DNA of 13,931 bases from Pseudomonadota bacterium (GCA_023436825.1 JAEZHS010000681.1:1-13931); one strand, 5' to 3'; counted from the stretch's first letter, positions 1 through 7,008 are shown. A program made the numbers and translations. The notes: a model not told the origin generated them from the letters alone.

Positions 1-14
1 CTCATGAGTCATGA

Positions 15-32
15 GCGCGCGAGGACGCGCGC
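15..32 (-). terminator. GC-rich stem-loop downstream of folC (possible terminator)
   Basis: A perfect 6-bp inverted repeat (GCGCGC, 6-nt spacer, GCGCGC) lies 13 nt past the folC stop codon. No T-run follows it on the minus strand, so a classical factor-independent terminator is not supported. It could stabilise the 3' end or be chance in GC-rich DNA. The first 15 bases also hold a TCATGAG direct repeat of no known meaning. Confidence 0.25.
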
Positions 33-44
33 GGTCCGGAAGAC

Positions 45-1334
45 TCAGCCGTTGCGGACGAGCACCGTGCCCGCAAGATAGAGCGAACCGCAGATTAGGA
101 TGCGCATCGGCGCGGGCTGGGTGGCCAGAAGGTCTTCCAGCGCCGCGCCGACGCCGCTTGCGGGCAGGCAATCGAGCCCGACCTCGGCGGCGCGCGCGCA
201 GGCCTCCTGCGGCGTGTAGGCGGCATGACCTTCGATCGGCACGGCGCGCGCCGCGCGGGCGTAGCGGCCCAGCGGCCGCAGGAAGCCTGAAGCATCTTTG
301 GTCGTGAGCATGCCGAAGATCAGGTAGAGCGGCAGCGCTGCCGGCTCCTTCGCCCATTCCTCGGCCTGGCGGGCCAGCACGATGCCGCAATCCTCGTTGT
401 GGCCGCCGTCGAGCCACAGCTCGCAGGCCGGCGGCAGCGCGTCGAACAGCGGCCCGCGCGAGAGCTTCTGCAGTCGTGCCGGCCAGTCGACCGATGCCAA
501 GCCTTTGCGGATCGCGGCATCGTCGATGCGGAACTGCGCGGCGCGCAGGCGCTCGATACAGGCGACGGCGGTCGCGGCATTGTCGATCTGGTGGGCGCCG
601 ACCAGCGCCGGCGCCGGCAGGTCGAGGCCCAACAGGTCGCTGTCGTAGCGAAAGCCGGAGGCAGTCGGCTTGACCTGCCATTCGCGCCCCATGCGGAACA
701 TCGGCACGGCAAGCTCCTCGGCCCTGGTCGCGATGACGGCGGCGCTCGCCTCGCGCTGGCGGCCGATCACGGCCGGCACTGCGCGCTTCAGGATGCCCGC
801 CTTCTCGGCCGCGATCTTCTCCAGCGTATCGCCGAGGAAAGCCGTGTGGTCGTAGCCGATCGGCGTGATGGCCGAGAGCATGGGATTGGCGACGTTGGTG
901 GTGTCGTAGCGCCCCCCCATGCCAACCTCGAGCACGGTGAGGTCGGCCGGCACTCGCGTGAAGGCGAGGAAGGCCGAGACGGTGGTGATCTCGAAGAAGG
1001 TGATCGGCTGCTCGCGGTTGGCCCGCTCGGCCTCCGTCAGGACGTCTTCCAGCATGTCGTCGCTGATCAGTTCTCCGGCGACGCGGATGCGCTCGTTGAA
1101 GCGCACCAGATGCGGCGAGGTGTAGACATGGACGCGATAACCCGCCGCCTCGGCCATCGCGCGCAGGTAGGCGACCAGCGAGCCCTTGCCGTTCGTGCCG
1201 GCGACATGGACAACCGGCGGCAGCTTCAGATGCGGCGAGCCGACTTCCGCCAGCAGTCGTTCCATGCGCCCAAGCTCGAGATCGATGAGCTTGGGATGCA
1301 GCCGCATGAGGCGGTCGAGAATCGCATCGGTCAT
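45..1334 (-). CDS. folC: Bifunctional dihydrofolate synthase / folylpolyglutamate synthase
   Basis: A cytoplasmic Mur-ligase-type enzyme that adds L-glutamate to dihydropteroate (giving dihydrofolate) and then further glutamates to tetrahydrofolates, using ATP. At 429 aa it has the usual family length. The P-loop AGTNGKGS lies at about residues 45-52. It is followed by TSPHLVRFNERIR (family signature), a VLEVGMGGRYDTTNV block (most members have GGRLDATN, so Tyr is a small variation), and GYDHTAFLGDTLEKIAAEKAGI, the conserved central-domain segment. A C-terminal Mur-ligase-like domain contains LWLDGGHN. The ATG lies 18 nt after the accD stop, with no clear Shine-Dalgarno sequence, so translation may be coupled to accD. 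The accD-folC order is the usual alphaproteobacterial arrangement. Confidence 0.95.
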   Translation of the reverse strand: MTDAILDRLMRLHPKLIDLELGRMERLLAEVGSPHLKLPPVVHVAGTNGKGSLVAYLRAMAEAAGYRVHVYTSPHLVRFNERIRVAGELISDDMLEDVLTEAERANREQPITFFEITTVSAFLAFTRVPADLTVLEVGMGGRYDTTNVANPMLSAITPIGYDHTAFLGDTLEKIAAEKAGILKRAVPAVIGRQREASAAVIATRAEELAVPMFRMGREWQVKPTASGFRYDSDLLGLDLPAPALVGAHQIDNAATAVACIERLRAAQFRIDDAAIRKGLASVDWPARLQKLSRGPLFDALPPACELWLDGGHNEDCGIVLARQAEEWAKEPAALPLYLIFGMLTTKDASGFLRPLGRYARAARAVPIEGHAAYTPQEACARAAEVGLDCLPASGVGAALEDLLATQPAPMRILICGSLYLAGTVLVRNG

Positions 1335-1352
1335 CGGCGTGGCTTTGGGCTT

Positions 1353-2240
1353 CTAGCGGCCTGCCACAGCCAGACTGCGGCTCTCGGCAACCGGCTCCAT
1401 CAGCAGCGAGACCAGGCGGATCAGGGTTTCCCTAAGCTTGTGGCGGTGCACGACGGCATCGACCATGCCGTGCTCGAGCAGGTACTCGGCACGCTGGAAG
1501 CCCTGCGGCAGCTCCTGGCGGATCGTGTCCTGGATGACACGCGGGCCGGCGAAGCCGATCAGCGCATCGGGCTCGGCAATGTGCACGTCGCCCAGCATGG
1601 CGAACGAGGCCGACACGCCGCCGGTCGTGGGATCGGTCAGCACCACGATGTAGGGCAGGCCCGCTTCCTTGACCTTGCGCACGGCGATGGTGGTGCGCGT
1701 GAGCTGCATCAGCGACAGGATGCCCTCCTGCATGCGCGCGCCGCCGGAGGCGGAGAAGACGATCAGCGGCGCCTTGCGGGCGACGGCGAGATCGGCCGCC
1801 ATCACCAGCCCCTCGCCCACCGCGGTGCCCATCGAGCCGCCCATGAAATCGAAGTCGAGCAGCGCCATCACGGTGGCGCGGCCGCCCATCGCGCCGCTCG
1901 CCACGACCAGGGCGTCGCTGCGGCCCTCGGCCTTGGCCTGCGCCTCCTTGAGCTTGGCGTCGTAGCGCTTGGTGTCGCGGAACTTCAGCGGATCCACCGG
2001 CACGCGCGGCAACGGATGCAGCTCGTACTTGCCCTCGTCGAACAGGTGCGGCAGCCGCTTCAGCGGCCGGATGCGCATGTGGTGGCCGCAGTGGGTGCAG
2101 ACCTCCTGGTTGGCCTCCCAGTCGCGCATGAACAGCATCTGCTCGCACTTGGGGCACTTCAGCCAGAGGTTCTCCGGCGTCTCCTTGCGCGAGATCAGGG
2201 CCTTGAGCTTGGGTCGGACGAAGTTCGTCAGCCAGTTCAT
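1353..2240 (-). CDS. accD: Acetyl-CoA carboxylase carboxyltransferase subunit beta
   Basis: The beta half of the carboxyltransferase that moves the carboxyl group from biotin (on BCCP) to acetyl-CoA, giving malonyl-CoA for fatty acid synthesis; it partners with AccA in the cytoplasm. The 295-aa protein has the N-terminal zinc ribbon with Cys29, Cys32, Cys48 and Cys51. The crotonase-like carboxyltransferase core follows, with FMGGSMG and the glycine-rich [10 protein letters not shown] loop, then [16 protein letters not shown] and FAGPRVI. The start matches the family N-terminus ([11 protein letters not shown]). The upstream sequence has no good Shine-Dalgarno and ends in CCGCCGCC directly before ATG, so initiation may be controlled by RNA structure (see the three-arm element at 2241-2283). 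The usual upstream neighbour trpA lies 5.3 kb away here. Confidence 0.97.
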   Translation of the reverse strand: MNWLTNFVRPKLKALISRKETPENLWLKCPKCEQMLFMRDWEANQEVCTHCGHHMRIRPLKRLPHLFDEGKYELHPLPRVPVDPLKFRDTKRYDAKLKEAQAKAEGRSDALVVASGAMGGRATVMALLDFDFMGGSMGTAVGEGLVMAADLAVARKAPLIVFSASGGARMQEGILSLMQLTRTTIAVRKVKEAGLPYIVVLTDPTTGGVSASFAMLGDVHIAEPDALIGFAGPRVIQDTIRQELPQGFQRAEYLLEHGMVDAVVHRHKLRETLIRLVSLLMEPVAESRSLAVAGR

Positions 2241-2283
2241 GGCGGCGGTATCGCACGAACCGCCGCCCCGGCCAAGGCGGCGG
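2241..2283 (-). promoter_or_regulatory. Three-arm mutually exclusive stem-loop candidate in the accD leader
   Basis: Read on the minus strand, the accD leader contains CCGCCGCC (2283-2276), GGCGGCGG (2267-2260) and CCGCCGCC again (2248-2241, directly abutting the ATG). The central arm can pair perfectly over 8 bp with either outer arm, with loops of 8 and 11 nt. Pairing with the downstream arm would bury the start region, while pairing with the upstream arm would free it. The pattern is seen directly; a switch function is inference. Simple GCC repeats arise easily in GC-rich DNA. Confidence 0.3.
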
Positions 2284-2304
2284 ACAGGCGCCGCAGACCG
2301 CGCC

Positions 2305-3516
2305 TCAACGCCAGAACGCGCCGAAAGGCGCCGTTATCTCCTGGGGTTTCTTCACCTGGCAGAACAGTTTCCGCGACTGGTAGTCGGCGCACAGCGCCTG
2401 CGCCGTGGCGGGCTCGAGATCGGCGATGATGGCGGCCTGCTTGGTCACCTTGTTGGAAGTCACCGGCAGGATCCATTCCTTGCCGAGCCGCGTGAAACCC
2501 AGCCGCGCAATGTCGGCCTGACCGACATCGTAGGCATGGCGCGCCGAACGCCAGTCGGGATAGGTGCCGAGCCAGGCGGCGTCGCCCGGCATGTCGTAGC
2601 GGATGGTGCCGCACTCGCTCTGGTCGAGCACCGTGGCAGGGCCGCCCTGGCCATTGCGGATCTGCCAGATCTTGGGCCGGTTGCCGCCGGTCTTCAGGGC
2701 GTAGGCCTCGTCGAGCAGGCGGACGATGAACTCATCGCGCAGGTCGGCTCGGCGGAAGCCGAAGGCGACGGCGATCAGCCGCCGCCCATCGCGCACCGCG
2801 CTGCCGACGATGTTGAAGCCCGAAGCGCAGACGAAGCCGGTCTTCAACCCGTCGGCATAGGGCGCGTAGAGGTCGAGAAACTTTATGCCCGGTCCGACCT
2901 TGGTCTTGCCGAGATAGAACTCCTGGGTGTGGAAGTAGCCGTAGTACTCGGGGAACTGCTTCACCAGGGCCATCGCCAGCAGCGCCATGTCGCGCGCCGT
3001 GGTGAGCTGGCCGGCATCGGGCAGGCCGCTGGCGTTGCGGAACTGGGTGGCGTTCATGCCGATGCGCGCCGCAGTCTCGGTCATGCGCACGCCGAAGGCG
3101 GCTTCCGAGCCCGAGATCAGCTCGGCAAAGCCCGCAGCCACGTCGTTGGCCGAGCGCGCCACCAACGCCTGCAGGCCCTGCTCGACAGTGATGGCCTGGC
3201 CGGCTGGCAGGCCGAGCTTGGAGGGCGGCTTCGCGCGCGCCGCTTCAGACAGGGTGAGCGGCGAGGCGAGCGTCAGCCGGCCCGCCTTCAATTCCTCGAA
3301 GACGATGTAGATCGTCATCATCTTGGTGAGCGAGGCCGGGTGCCAGAACGTGCCGGCGTTGCGGTCCAGCAACGCCTCGCCGGTCGCGGCGTCGACCACC
3401 ACGTAGGGGCCGGCCTGGACCGGGCCGGACGGCGAGGTCACGGCGGCGATCTGCGCCTCAGCCGGGAGGCTGAGGCCGATCAGGACGAGGATGCCAAGCA
3501 GAAGACGCAGGTTCAT
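2305..3516 (-). CDS. Secreted D-alanyl-D-alanine carboxypeptidase (class A low-mass PBP) with SPOR-like C-terminus
   Basis: A periplasmic serine DD-peptidase (S11 family) that trims the terminal D-Ala of peptidoglycan pentapeptides. All three active-site motifs are present: SLTK at 62-65 (nucleophile Ser62), SAN at 122-124 and KTG at 225-227. Residues 1-21 form a signal peptide (hydrophobic core [13 protein letters not shown], likely cut after AEA). Instead of the usual beta-rich PBP5 C-terminal domain and amphipathic anchor, residues of about 300-403 contain [16 protein letters not shown] and a segment ending [17 protein letters not shown], resembling a SPOR peptidoglycan-binding fold with a likely Cys-Cys pair. 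The SPOR assignment comes from pattern only. The gene is divergent from the metallo-beta-lactamase-fold gene and 64 nt upstream of accD, so it might feed transcription into accD-folC. Confidence 0.9.
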   Translation of the reverse strand: MNLRLLLGILVLIGLSLPAEAQIAAVTSPSGPVQAGPYVVVDAATGEALLDRNAGTFWHPASLTKMMTIYIVFEELKAGRLTLASPLTLSEAARAKPPSKLGLPAGQAITVEQGLQALVARSANDVAAGFAELISGSEAAFGVRMTETAARIGMNATQFRNASGLPDAGQLTTARDMALLAMALVKQFPEYYGYFHTQEFYLGKTKVGPGIKFLDLYAPYADGLKTGFVCASGFNIVGSAVRDGRRLIAVAFGFRRADLRDEFIVRLLDEAYALKTGGNRPKIWQIRNGQGGPATVLDQSECGTIRYDMPGDAAWLGTYPDWRSARHAYDVGQADIARLGFTRLGKEWILPVTSNKVTKQAAIIADLEPATAQALCADYQSRKLFCQVKKPQEITAPFGAFWR

Positions 3517-3551
3517 TGCCCCCGACGCAGCAATCCACCCAGCATACGCCC

Positions 3552-3579
3552 TTCCACGCGCCCGCGGGAGGCATTAGAT
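3552..3579 (+). promoter_or_regulatory. Weak sigma70-like promoter candidate; possible leaderless start for the downstream hydrolase
   Basis: TTCCAC (3552-3557) and TTAGAT (3574-3579), 16 bp apart, resemble -35 and -10 boxes in the 70-bp divergent gap. Transcription from here would begin at or next to the ATG at 3587. The only good Shine-Dalgarno-like stretch (GGGAGG, 3566-3571) is 15 nt from the ATG, which is too far to be efficient, so a leaderless mRNA is possible. This is inference from a loose match. Confidence 0.2.
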
Positions 3580-3586
3580 CGGTGCA

Positions 3587-4255
3587 ATGCTCAAAGTCAT
3601 GATCGCCCCCGTCACCCCGTTCCAGCAGAACTGCTCCCTCGTCTGGTGCGACGACACCATGGAAGGCACCGCCGTCGATCCGGGCGGCGACTTCGACATG
3701 CTGAAGGGAGCGATCGCCCAGGAGGGCATCAAGATCACCAAGGTGCTGCTGACCCACGGGCATGTCGACCATGCCTCGGCCGCCGGCACCATGGCGGAGC
3801 ACTACGGCGTGAAGATCGAGGGGCCGCACGAGGACGATCTGTTCCTGATCGAGGGTCTGCCCGACTCGGGCCGCAAGTACAACTTCCCGGCCTACAAGCC
3901 GTTCGTGCCCGACCGCTGGCTCACCAACGGCGAAACGGTGAGTCTCGGCAGGCTCACCTTCGACGTCGTGCATTGCCCCGGCCACACACCGGGCCATGTC
4001 GTGTTCGTGCACAAGCCCGCCAAGGTGGCATTCGTCGGCGACGTGCTGTTCCGGGGCTCGATCGGCCGCACGGATTTTCCGCGCGGCAATCACGAGCAAC
4101 TGCTCAGCTCGATTCGCAAGCGGCTGTGGCCGCTCGGCGACGACATCACGTTCGTCCCGGGCCACGGCCAGACCTCGACGTTCGGCTGGGAGCGCAAGAC
4201 CAATCCGTTCGTCGCCGACCTGCTGTTCGACGACGAAGATGACGCACCGGCCTGA
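3587..4255 (+). CDS. Metallo-beta-lactamase-fold hydrolase, GloC/YcbL-type (glyoxalase II-like)
   Basis: A 222-aa single-domain zinc hydrolase. The metal-binding motif THGHVDH gives His57, His59, Asp61 and His62. Further ligands are His133 (in CPGHTPGH), Asp152 (in FVGDVLFRGSIGRTDF) and His193 (in VPGHGQTSTFG). The N-terminal PVTPFQQNCSLVWC and the TNPFV near the end are typical of the short YcbL/GloC type II glyoxalase group, which hydrolyses S-D-lactoylglutathione to D-lactate and glutathione, completing methylglyoxal detoxification. It lacks the long C-terminal domain of classical GloB. Substrate is inferred from family only. The gene is followed after 51 nt by a methyltransferase on the same strand. 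An alternative start at the internal Met5 is possible but less usual. Confidence 0.85.
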   Translation: MLKVMIAPVTPFQQNCSLVWCDDTMEGTAVDPGGDFDMLKGAIAQEGIKITKVLLTHGHVDHASAAGTMAEHYGVKIEGPHEDDLFLIEGLPDSGRKYNFPAYKPFVPDRWLTNGETVSLGRLTFDVVHCPGHTPGHVVFVHKPAKVAFVGDVLFRGSIGRTDFPRGNHEQLLSSIRKRLWPLGDDITFVPGHGQTSTFGWERKTNPFVADLLFDDEDDAPA

Positions 4256-4306
4256 TGCAGGCTGCGTGATAGGCTCCCCGCCATCCAGCTCGACGGGGAC
4301 GGTCGC

Positions 4307-5086
4307 ATGGAGCAGCGCTTTGCCTTCGACCAGGTAGCAGGCGTCTATACGGCGATACGTCCCGGCTATCCCGATGCCCTTGTCGACGACGTCATTTCCT
4401 TCGCCGGCCTGAAGCCGATCGATACCATTCTCGAGGTCGGTTGTGGCACGGGCCAGGCGACGAAGAGCTTCGCCGGACGAGGCTTTCCCATTCTCGCCAT
4501 CGATCCCGGACCGGAGATGGTTCGCGAGGCGAGAGCGGCCCTGGCGCAGTTCGGCAATGTCACGCTCGTCCAATCCACTTTCGAAGCGTTGCCCGCGGAA
4601 CCGGCATCGTTCCAGCTGATCATCGCCGCGCAGTCGTGGCATTGGGTTGCACCGGAGGTCCGGTTTGCGAAGGCCGCCAAGGTCCTGTCGCCTCGGGGTG
4701 CGCTGGCCGTCTTCGGCCATGTTCCGGTAGGACTGGCTGCGCCGTTACTCGCCCAGCTCAAACAGATATACCTGCGCCACATCGATTATGGGGGACCGCC
4801 GCCCGAGGCCTGGTACCTGCCGAGCGGCCCGTTCAAGGGCTGGTTCGACGGGTCGGGGTTGTTCGGGCCCGTCGAGCACAAGTGCTATTCGTGGAAATGG
4901 CAGCACACGACATCGAGCTACACCAATTTCCTGCGCTCGCGATCGGATCATCAGCTGATCGAACCGGCGAAGCGCGCGGCGCTGCTCGACGACGTCGCCA
5001 AGGCGACCGACGGCCAGGGAGGACGATTCGAGATCGACTACGAAACCCATCTTTATGTCGCCCAGCGCGTTGATCCGGCCCGGTAG
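4307..5086 (+). CDS. Class I SAM-dependent methyltransferase
   Basis: A 259-aa soluble protein with a Rossmann-type methyltransferase domain in its first 160 residues. SAM motif I is ILEVGCGTGQAT (41-52), motif II has the acidic residue in LAIDPGPEMV, and the later motif LIIAAQSWHWVAPEV resembles the UbiE/Methyltransf_11 post-motif with its conserved aromatic pair. The N-terminal FDQVAGVYTAIRPGYP is seen in methyltransferases related to trans-aconitate- and UbiE-type enzymes. The C-terminal third (WYLPSG, WFDGSGLFGPVEHKCYSWKWQ) is probably the substrate cap. No substrate can be named. The start is supported by GGGGA 7 nt upstream. A 6-bp inverted repeat (TCCCCG 4275-4280, CGGGGA 4294-4299) overlaps that ribosome binding site. 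Confidence 0.85.
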   Translation: MEQRFAFDQVAGVYTAIRPGYPDALVDDVISFAGLKPIDTILEVGCGTGQATKSFAGRGFPILAIDPGPEMVREARAALAQFGNVTLVQSTFEALPAEPASFQLIIAAQSWHWVAPEVRFAKAAKVLSPRGALAVFGHVPVGLAAPLLAQLKQIYLRHIDYGGPPPEAWYLPSGPFKGWFDGSGLFGPVEHKCYSWKWQHTTSSYTNFLRSRSDHQLIEPAKRAALLDDVAKATDGQGGRFEIDYETHLYVAQRVDPAR

Positions 5087-5558
5087 CTCGTCACGGAGGT
5101 TTTGACGCCACGGCGACTGGCCGCTTCCGGGCTGTGCCGAAGGGACGCATCACTGCAGTCGTCTCGCTCGTGAAATCGGCATTTTCGGCGAATTTCGGCA
5201 GGCCGGCCGACACCCGCCAAGCCCTTGAATCCCCGCCGCTTTTGAATTTCGGCATTTCCGACAGCCGCCCCTTCAGCGCCTGCCGGGCACTTATCCCGCC
5301 CGACTGCATGCAGCCGGGCGGGATGACCGGCTCCAGACGGGAGCGGTCCAGCACATGGTCAGATAAACGATGCATAGAGCGACAGACGCTTGCACGGTAC
5401 TGAAAACCATGGTGCTGGTCAATAACTATAGTGAAGGCAGGACTCCTGTGGCTCAAAGGCCCGCTACGGTTAGCGCGGAGTATCTTCCGCGCCGGGTAAC
5501 AGCGAGCCTGGAACGAACCCGATCACTAACTATAGTATTCTTTCGCACCATATAGGCC
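5087..5558. other. 472-bp gene-free stretch between convergent genes, with short repeats
   Basis: No gene is supported here: open frames on both strands lack good ribosome binding sites and recognisable domains. Contents seen directly are two copies of GAATTTCGGCA (5190-5200 and 5244-5254, 54 bp apart), a strong hairpin (5293-5324), and two copies of TAACTATAGT (5423-5432 and 5527-5536, 104 bp apart). From about 5390 to 5560 the sequence is visibly richer in A+T than its surroundings. It could be a decayed mobile or repetitive element; its origin is unknown. Confidence 0.5.
5293..5324. terminator. Strong hairpin between convergent genes (possible bidirectional transcript end or REP-like unit)
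   Basis: ATCCCGCCCG (5293-5302) is the exact reverse complement of CGGGCGGGAT (5315-5324), and the interior is the perfect palindrome CTGCATGCAG (5304-5313) flanked by a single A/C mismatch. The hairpin is nearly symmetric, so it would fold in RNA from either strand. It lies 207 nt past the methyltransferase stop and 235 nt past the hxlR-like stop. No T-run follows on either side, so it is not a standard terminator; a REP-like repeat is the alternative. Confidence 0.4.
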
Positions 5559-5897
5559 TCAAGCTCTTGTGCTGTCAGTGACAGCACGACGACCGGCCGT
5601 CACCCACCAGTCGCCAAGGGCGTCGATCAGCGGGACGAGCATGCGGCCTCGCGGCGTGAGATCGTAGTCGACGTGGCGTGGATAACCGGGATGGTCGGTG
5701 CGGTTGACGATGCCCGCCTGTTCGAGCTTGCGCAGCTCCAGCGCCAGCATGCGGTGCGACACCGTCGGATTGTCGCGCCTGAGATCGCTGAAGCGCTTCG
5801 TGCCGTCCTTGAGATAGTAGAGCAGCAGCGTCGGCCAGCGGCCGCTCAGCACGCGCATGACTTCCTCGATCGGACAGCGCGAGACCACATCCTTCAT
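5559..5897 (-). CDS. HxlR/MarR-type winged-helix transcriptional regulator
   Basis: A 112-aa DNA-binding protein of the HxlR family. It opens with CPIEEVMRVLSGRWPTLLLYYL (a near match to the family hallmark of Cys-Pro followed by a G-K/R-W helix). The recognition region RFSDLRRDNPTVSHRMLALELRKLEQAGIV and the beta-wing RTDHPGYPRHVDYDLTPRGRML follow. Cys8 is at the position of the redox/electrophile-sensing cysteine in studied family members such as YodB, so a thiol-based sensor is plausible. It is divergent from a glutathione S-transferase-like gene with 95 bp between the two starts, suggesting that it controls that gene and itself. Length is normal for the family. A perfect 9-bp palindrome spans its final codons (5569-5587). 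Confidence 0.9.
   Translation of the reverse strand: MKDVVSRCPIEEVMRVLSGRWPTLLLYYLKDGTKRFSDLRRDNPTVSHRMLALELRKLEQAGIVNRTDHPGYPRHVDYDLTPRGRMLVPLIDALGDWWVTAGRRAVTDSTRA
5569..5587 (-). repeat. Perfect 19-bp palindrome at the 3' end of the hxlR-like gene
   Basis: GTGCTGTCA and TGACAGCAC flank a single central base. In RNA this gives an 8-bp stem with a 3-nt loop ending 7 nt before the stop codon on the minus strand. No T-run follows. It could act as a 3'-end stabiliser or a protein-binding site, or simply encode Thr-Asp-Ser-Thr by chance. Confidence 0.35.
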
Positions 5898-5992
5898 TGC
5901 CTGAGTCCGTTCTGGTTACAAAAATGTGCGTACTTCACTTGGGTGCAGAGATGCCTAGGTTCCAGCCCACTCACCAACCTCAGGATGTGTCA
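5898..5992. promoter_or_regulatory. Divergent promoter/operator region of the hxlR-like regulator and GST-like gene
   Basis: The 95-bp gap contains an AT-richer core around 5914-5940 (GGTTACAAAAATGTGCGTAC), with half-sites GGTTAC and GTAC of loose inverted character, as would fit an HxlR dimer operator. No convincing -35/-10 pair could be assigned on either strand. AGGA at 5982-5985, 7 nt before the ATG at 5993, is the ribosome binding site that decides the GST start. Confidence 0.4.
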
Positions 5993-6718
5993 ATGGAACC
6001 GATCCTTCTCTATGGCTTCCCGCTGGGAACATCGATGGGCCTCGTGGCCACGCTGGAGTGGCTGGGCCAACCCTATCGGCTGAGCCGCGTCGACATGCTG
6101 GGTGAGATGCGCGAGCCATCCTATGCCGGCCTGAACGCACGTCACGAGACGCCGGTACTGATCACGCACGACGGGCGTGCGTTGAGCGAGACCATGGCGA
6201 TCGCTGCCCATCTCGAAGGGCGCGATACGGAGAGACGCATCAGCTTCGAGCCGGGTTCTCCGCAAGCAGACCGGATGCATCAATTGATGGCATTCCTGAA
6301 CACCGGCTTTACCGCTGCCTTCGCGCCGCTATGGGTCGCGATGGAGCTCGCGTCGCCGGACCCGGCCTATCAGGCCGCACTGCGCCGCTTCGGGCGCGAC
6401 GCCGTCATCAAGCGACACGACCAGCTGGAAGCCATGCTCGACGACAGCCCCTGGCTCGCCGGCGAACGACGGACGATGGCCGACGGCCTGCTGGCGGGGG
6501 TGGCGCGCTGGCTCGAGTTCCACAAGGTCGACGACATCGCGCGCTGGCCGAGGCTGCAGGCGCTGCGCCGGCGCGTCGAGGCCGATCCCGCCGTCGTCTA
6601 TGCCACCGCCCTGGAGAGCGGCGAGGCCGCGAAGGGCTCAGGCAATTGCCTGGGTCAGTTGCCGCTGGCCGAAGTCGTCAGCCGATTCGGCCGCCAAGGC
6701 AAAGTCGGGACAGCTTGA
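5993..6718 (+). CDS. Glutathione S-transferase family protein
   Basis: A 241-aa cytoplasmic protein with the two-domain GST layout. The thioredoxin-like N-domain (about residues 1-80) includes ILLYGFPLGTSMGL near the catalytic position, the cis-proline motif ETPVL, and the glutathione-binding SETMAIAAHLE (usual form ESxAIxxYL). The all-helical C-domain contains SPWLAGERRTMADGL, the N-capping/hydrophobic-staple Asp motif. The catalytic Ser/Tyr is not certain: Ser in LGTS is a candidate. The frame is open upstream to a TTG at 5897, but the ATG at 5993 begins the domain exactly and has AGGA 7 nt ahead. About 30 residues beyond the usual end carry no recognised motif. Divergence from an HxlR regulator suggests induction by electrophiles. 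Confidence 0.85.
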   Translation: MEPILLYGFPLGTSMGLVATLEWLGQPYRLSRVDMLGEMREPSYAGLNARHETPVLITHDGRALSETMAIAAHLEGRDTERRISFEPGSPQADRMHQLMAFLNTGFTAAFAPLWVAMELASPDPAYQAALRRFGRDAVIKRHDQLEAMLDDSPWLAGERRTMADGLLAGVARWLEFHKVDDIARWPRLQALRRRVEADPAVVYATALESGEAAKGSGNCLGQLPLAEVVSRFGRQGKVGTA

Positions 6719-6740
6719 ATCATTGCCGCGGAGCGGCGCA

Positions 6741-6778
6741 GGAGTCATGAGCCACAGGCGTTGGCGCCATGACCCCTC
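6741..6778 (+). terminator. Imperfect stem-loop after the GST-like gene
   Basis: GTCATG (6744-6749) pairs with CATGAC (6768-6773), with additional partial pairing of GGAG and CTCC outside and GCC/GGC inside. It lies about 25 nt past the stop codon. There is no T-run, so termination is only suggested by position. Confidence 0.2.
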
Positions 6779-6800
6779 CGTCGCCGTATGACAGCGACAC

Positions 6801-7008
6801 CTCCCCAGCGAAGCCAGGGCTATCGCATGTGACTGCAAAACCCCGTCATCCCGACCGGAGCCGAGCGTAGCGAGGCGGAGCGGAGGGACCTGTTTGTTGA
6901 TACATCGACAAGAACAGGTCCCTCGACTACGCCGCCCGTCGGGCGGCTCCGCTCGGGATGACGGGAAAATCGGTCATATGCGATAGCCCTGCCAGCGAAG
7001 CTGGGGAG
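6801..7008. repeat. 208-bp near-palindromic element (MITE- or REP/BIME-like) between convergent genes
   Basis: The left arm (CTCCCCAGC... AGGGCTATCGCATGTGAC, 6801-6833) is mirrored by the right arm (GTCATATGCGATAGCCCT...GCTGGGGAG, 6973-7008). Further in, CCCGTCATCCCGA (6842-6854) mirrors TCGGGATGACGGG (6953-6965). At the centre, GGGACCTGTT (6885-6894) mirrors AACAGGTCCC (6913-6922), and the symmetry axis falls at about 6902. The middle arms diverge (CGAGCGTAGCGAGGCGGAG against CTCCGCCCGACGGGCGG-type sequence). There is no coding capacity. Such GTCATCCCGAGCG...GGGACCTG palindromes are a common repetitive type in alphaproteobacterial genomes, by recollection. It would also form a very strong hairpin ending both flanking transcripts. 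Confidence 0.7.

Noticed and set aside
399..2429. 676-codon open frame on the plus strand across folC and accD
   Set aside because: It runs antisense to two certain genes. Its translation is low-complexity (rich in Arg, Gly, His, Asp) without domains, and it reflects the GC-rich third positions of the real genes.
5091..5456. Overlapping open frames on both strands in the methyltransferase-hxlR gap (minus 5091-5456, plus 5134-5403)
   Set aside because: Neither has a good start signal or a recognisable domain, both cross the strong hairpin, and their composition is unlike the neighbouring genes. They could be remnants of something, but a gene cannot be supported.
5897..5992. TTG start at 5897 for the GST-like protein (32 extra residues)
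   Set aside because: It overlaps the start codon of the divergent regulator and the extra residues precede the GST fold; the ATG at 5993 has a proper ribosome binding site.
6639..6652. 14-bp perfect palindrome CAGGCAATTGCCTG inside the 3' end of the GST-like gene
   Set aside because: It lies within coding sequence with no partner motif nearby; a chance palindrome or isolated site cannot be separated from a function.
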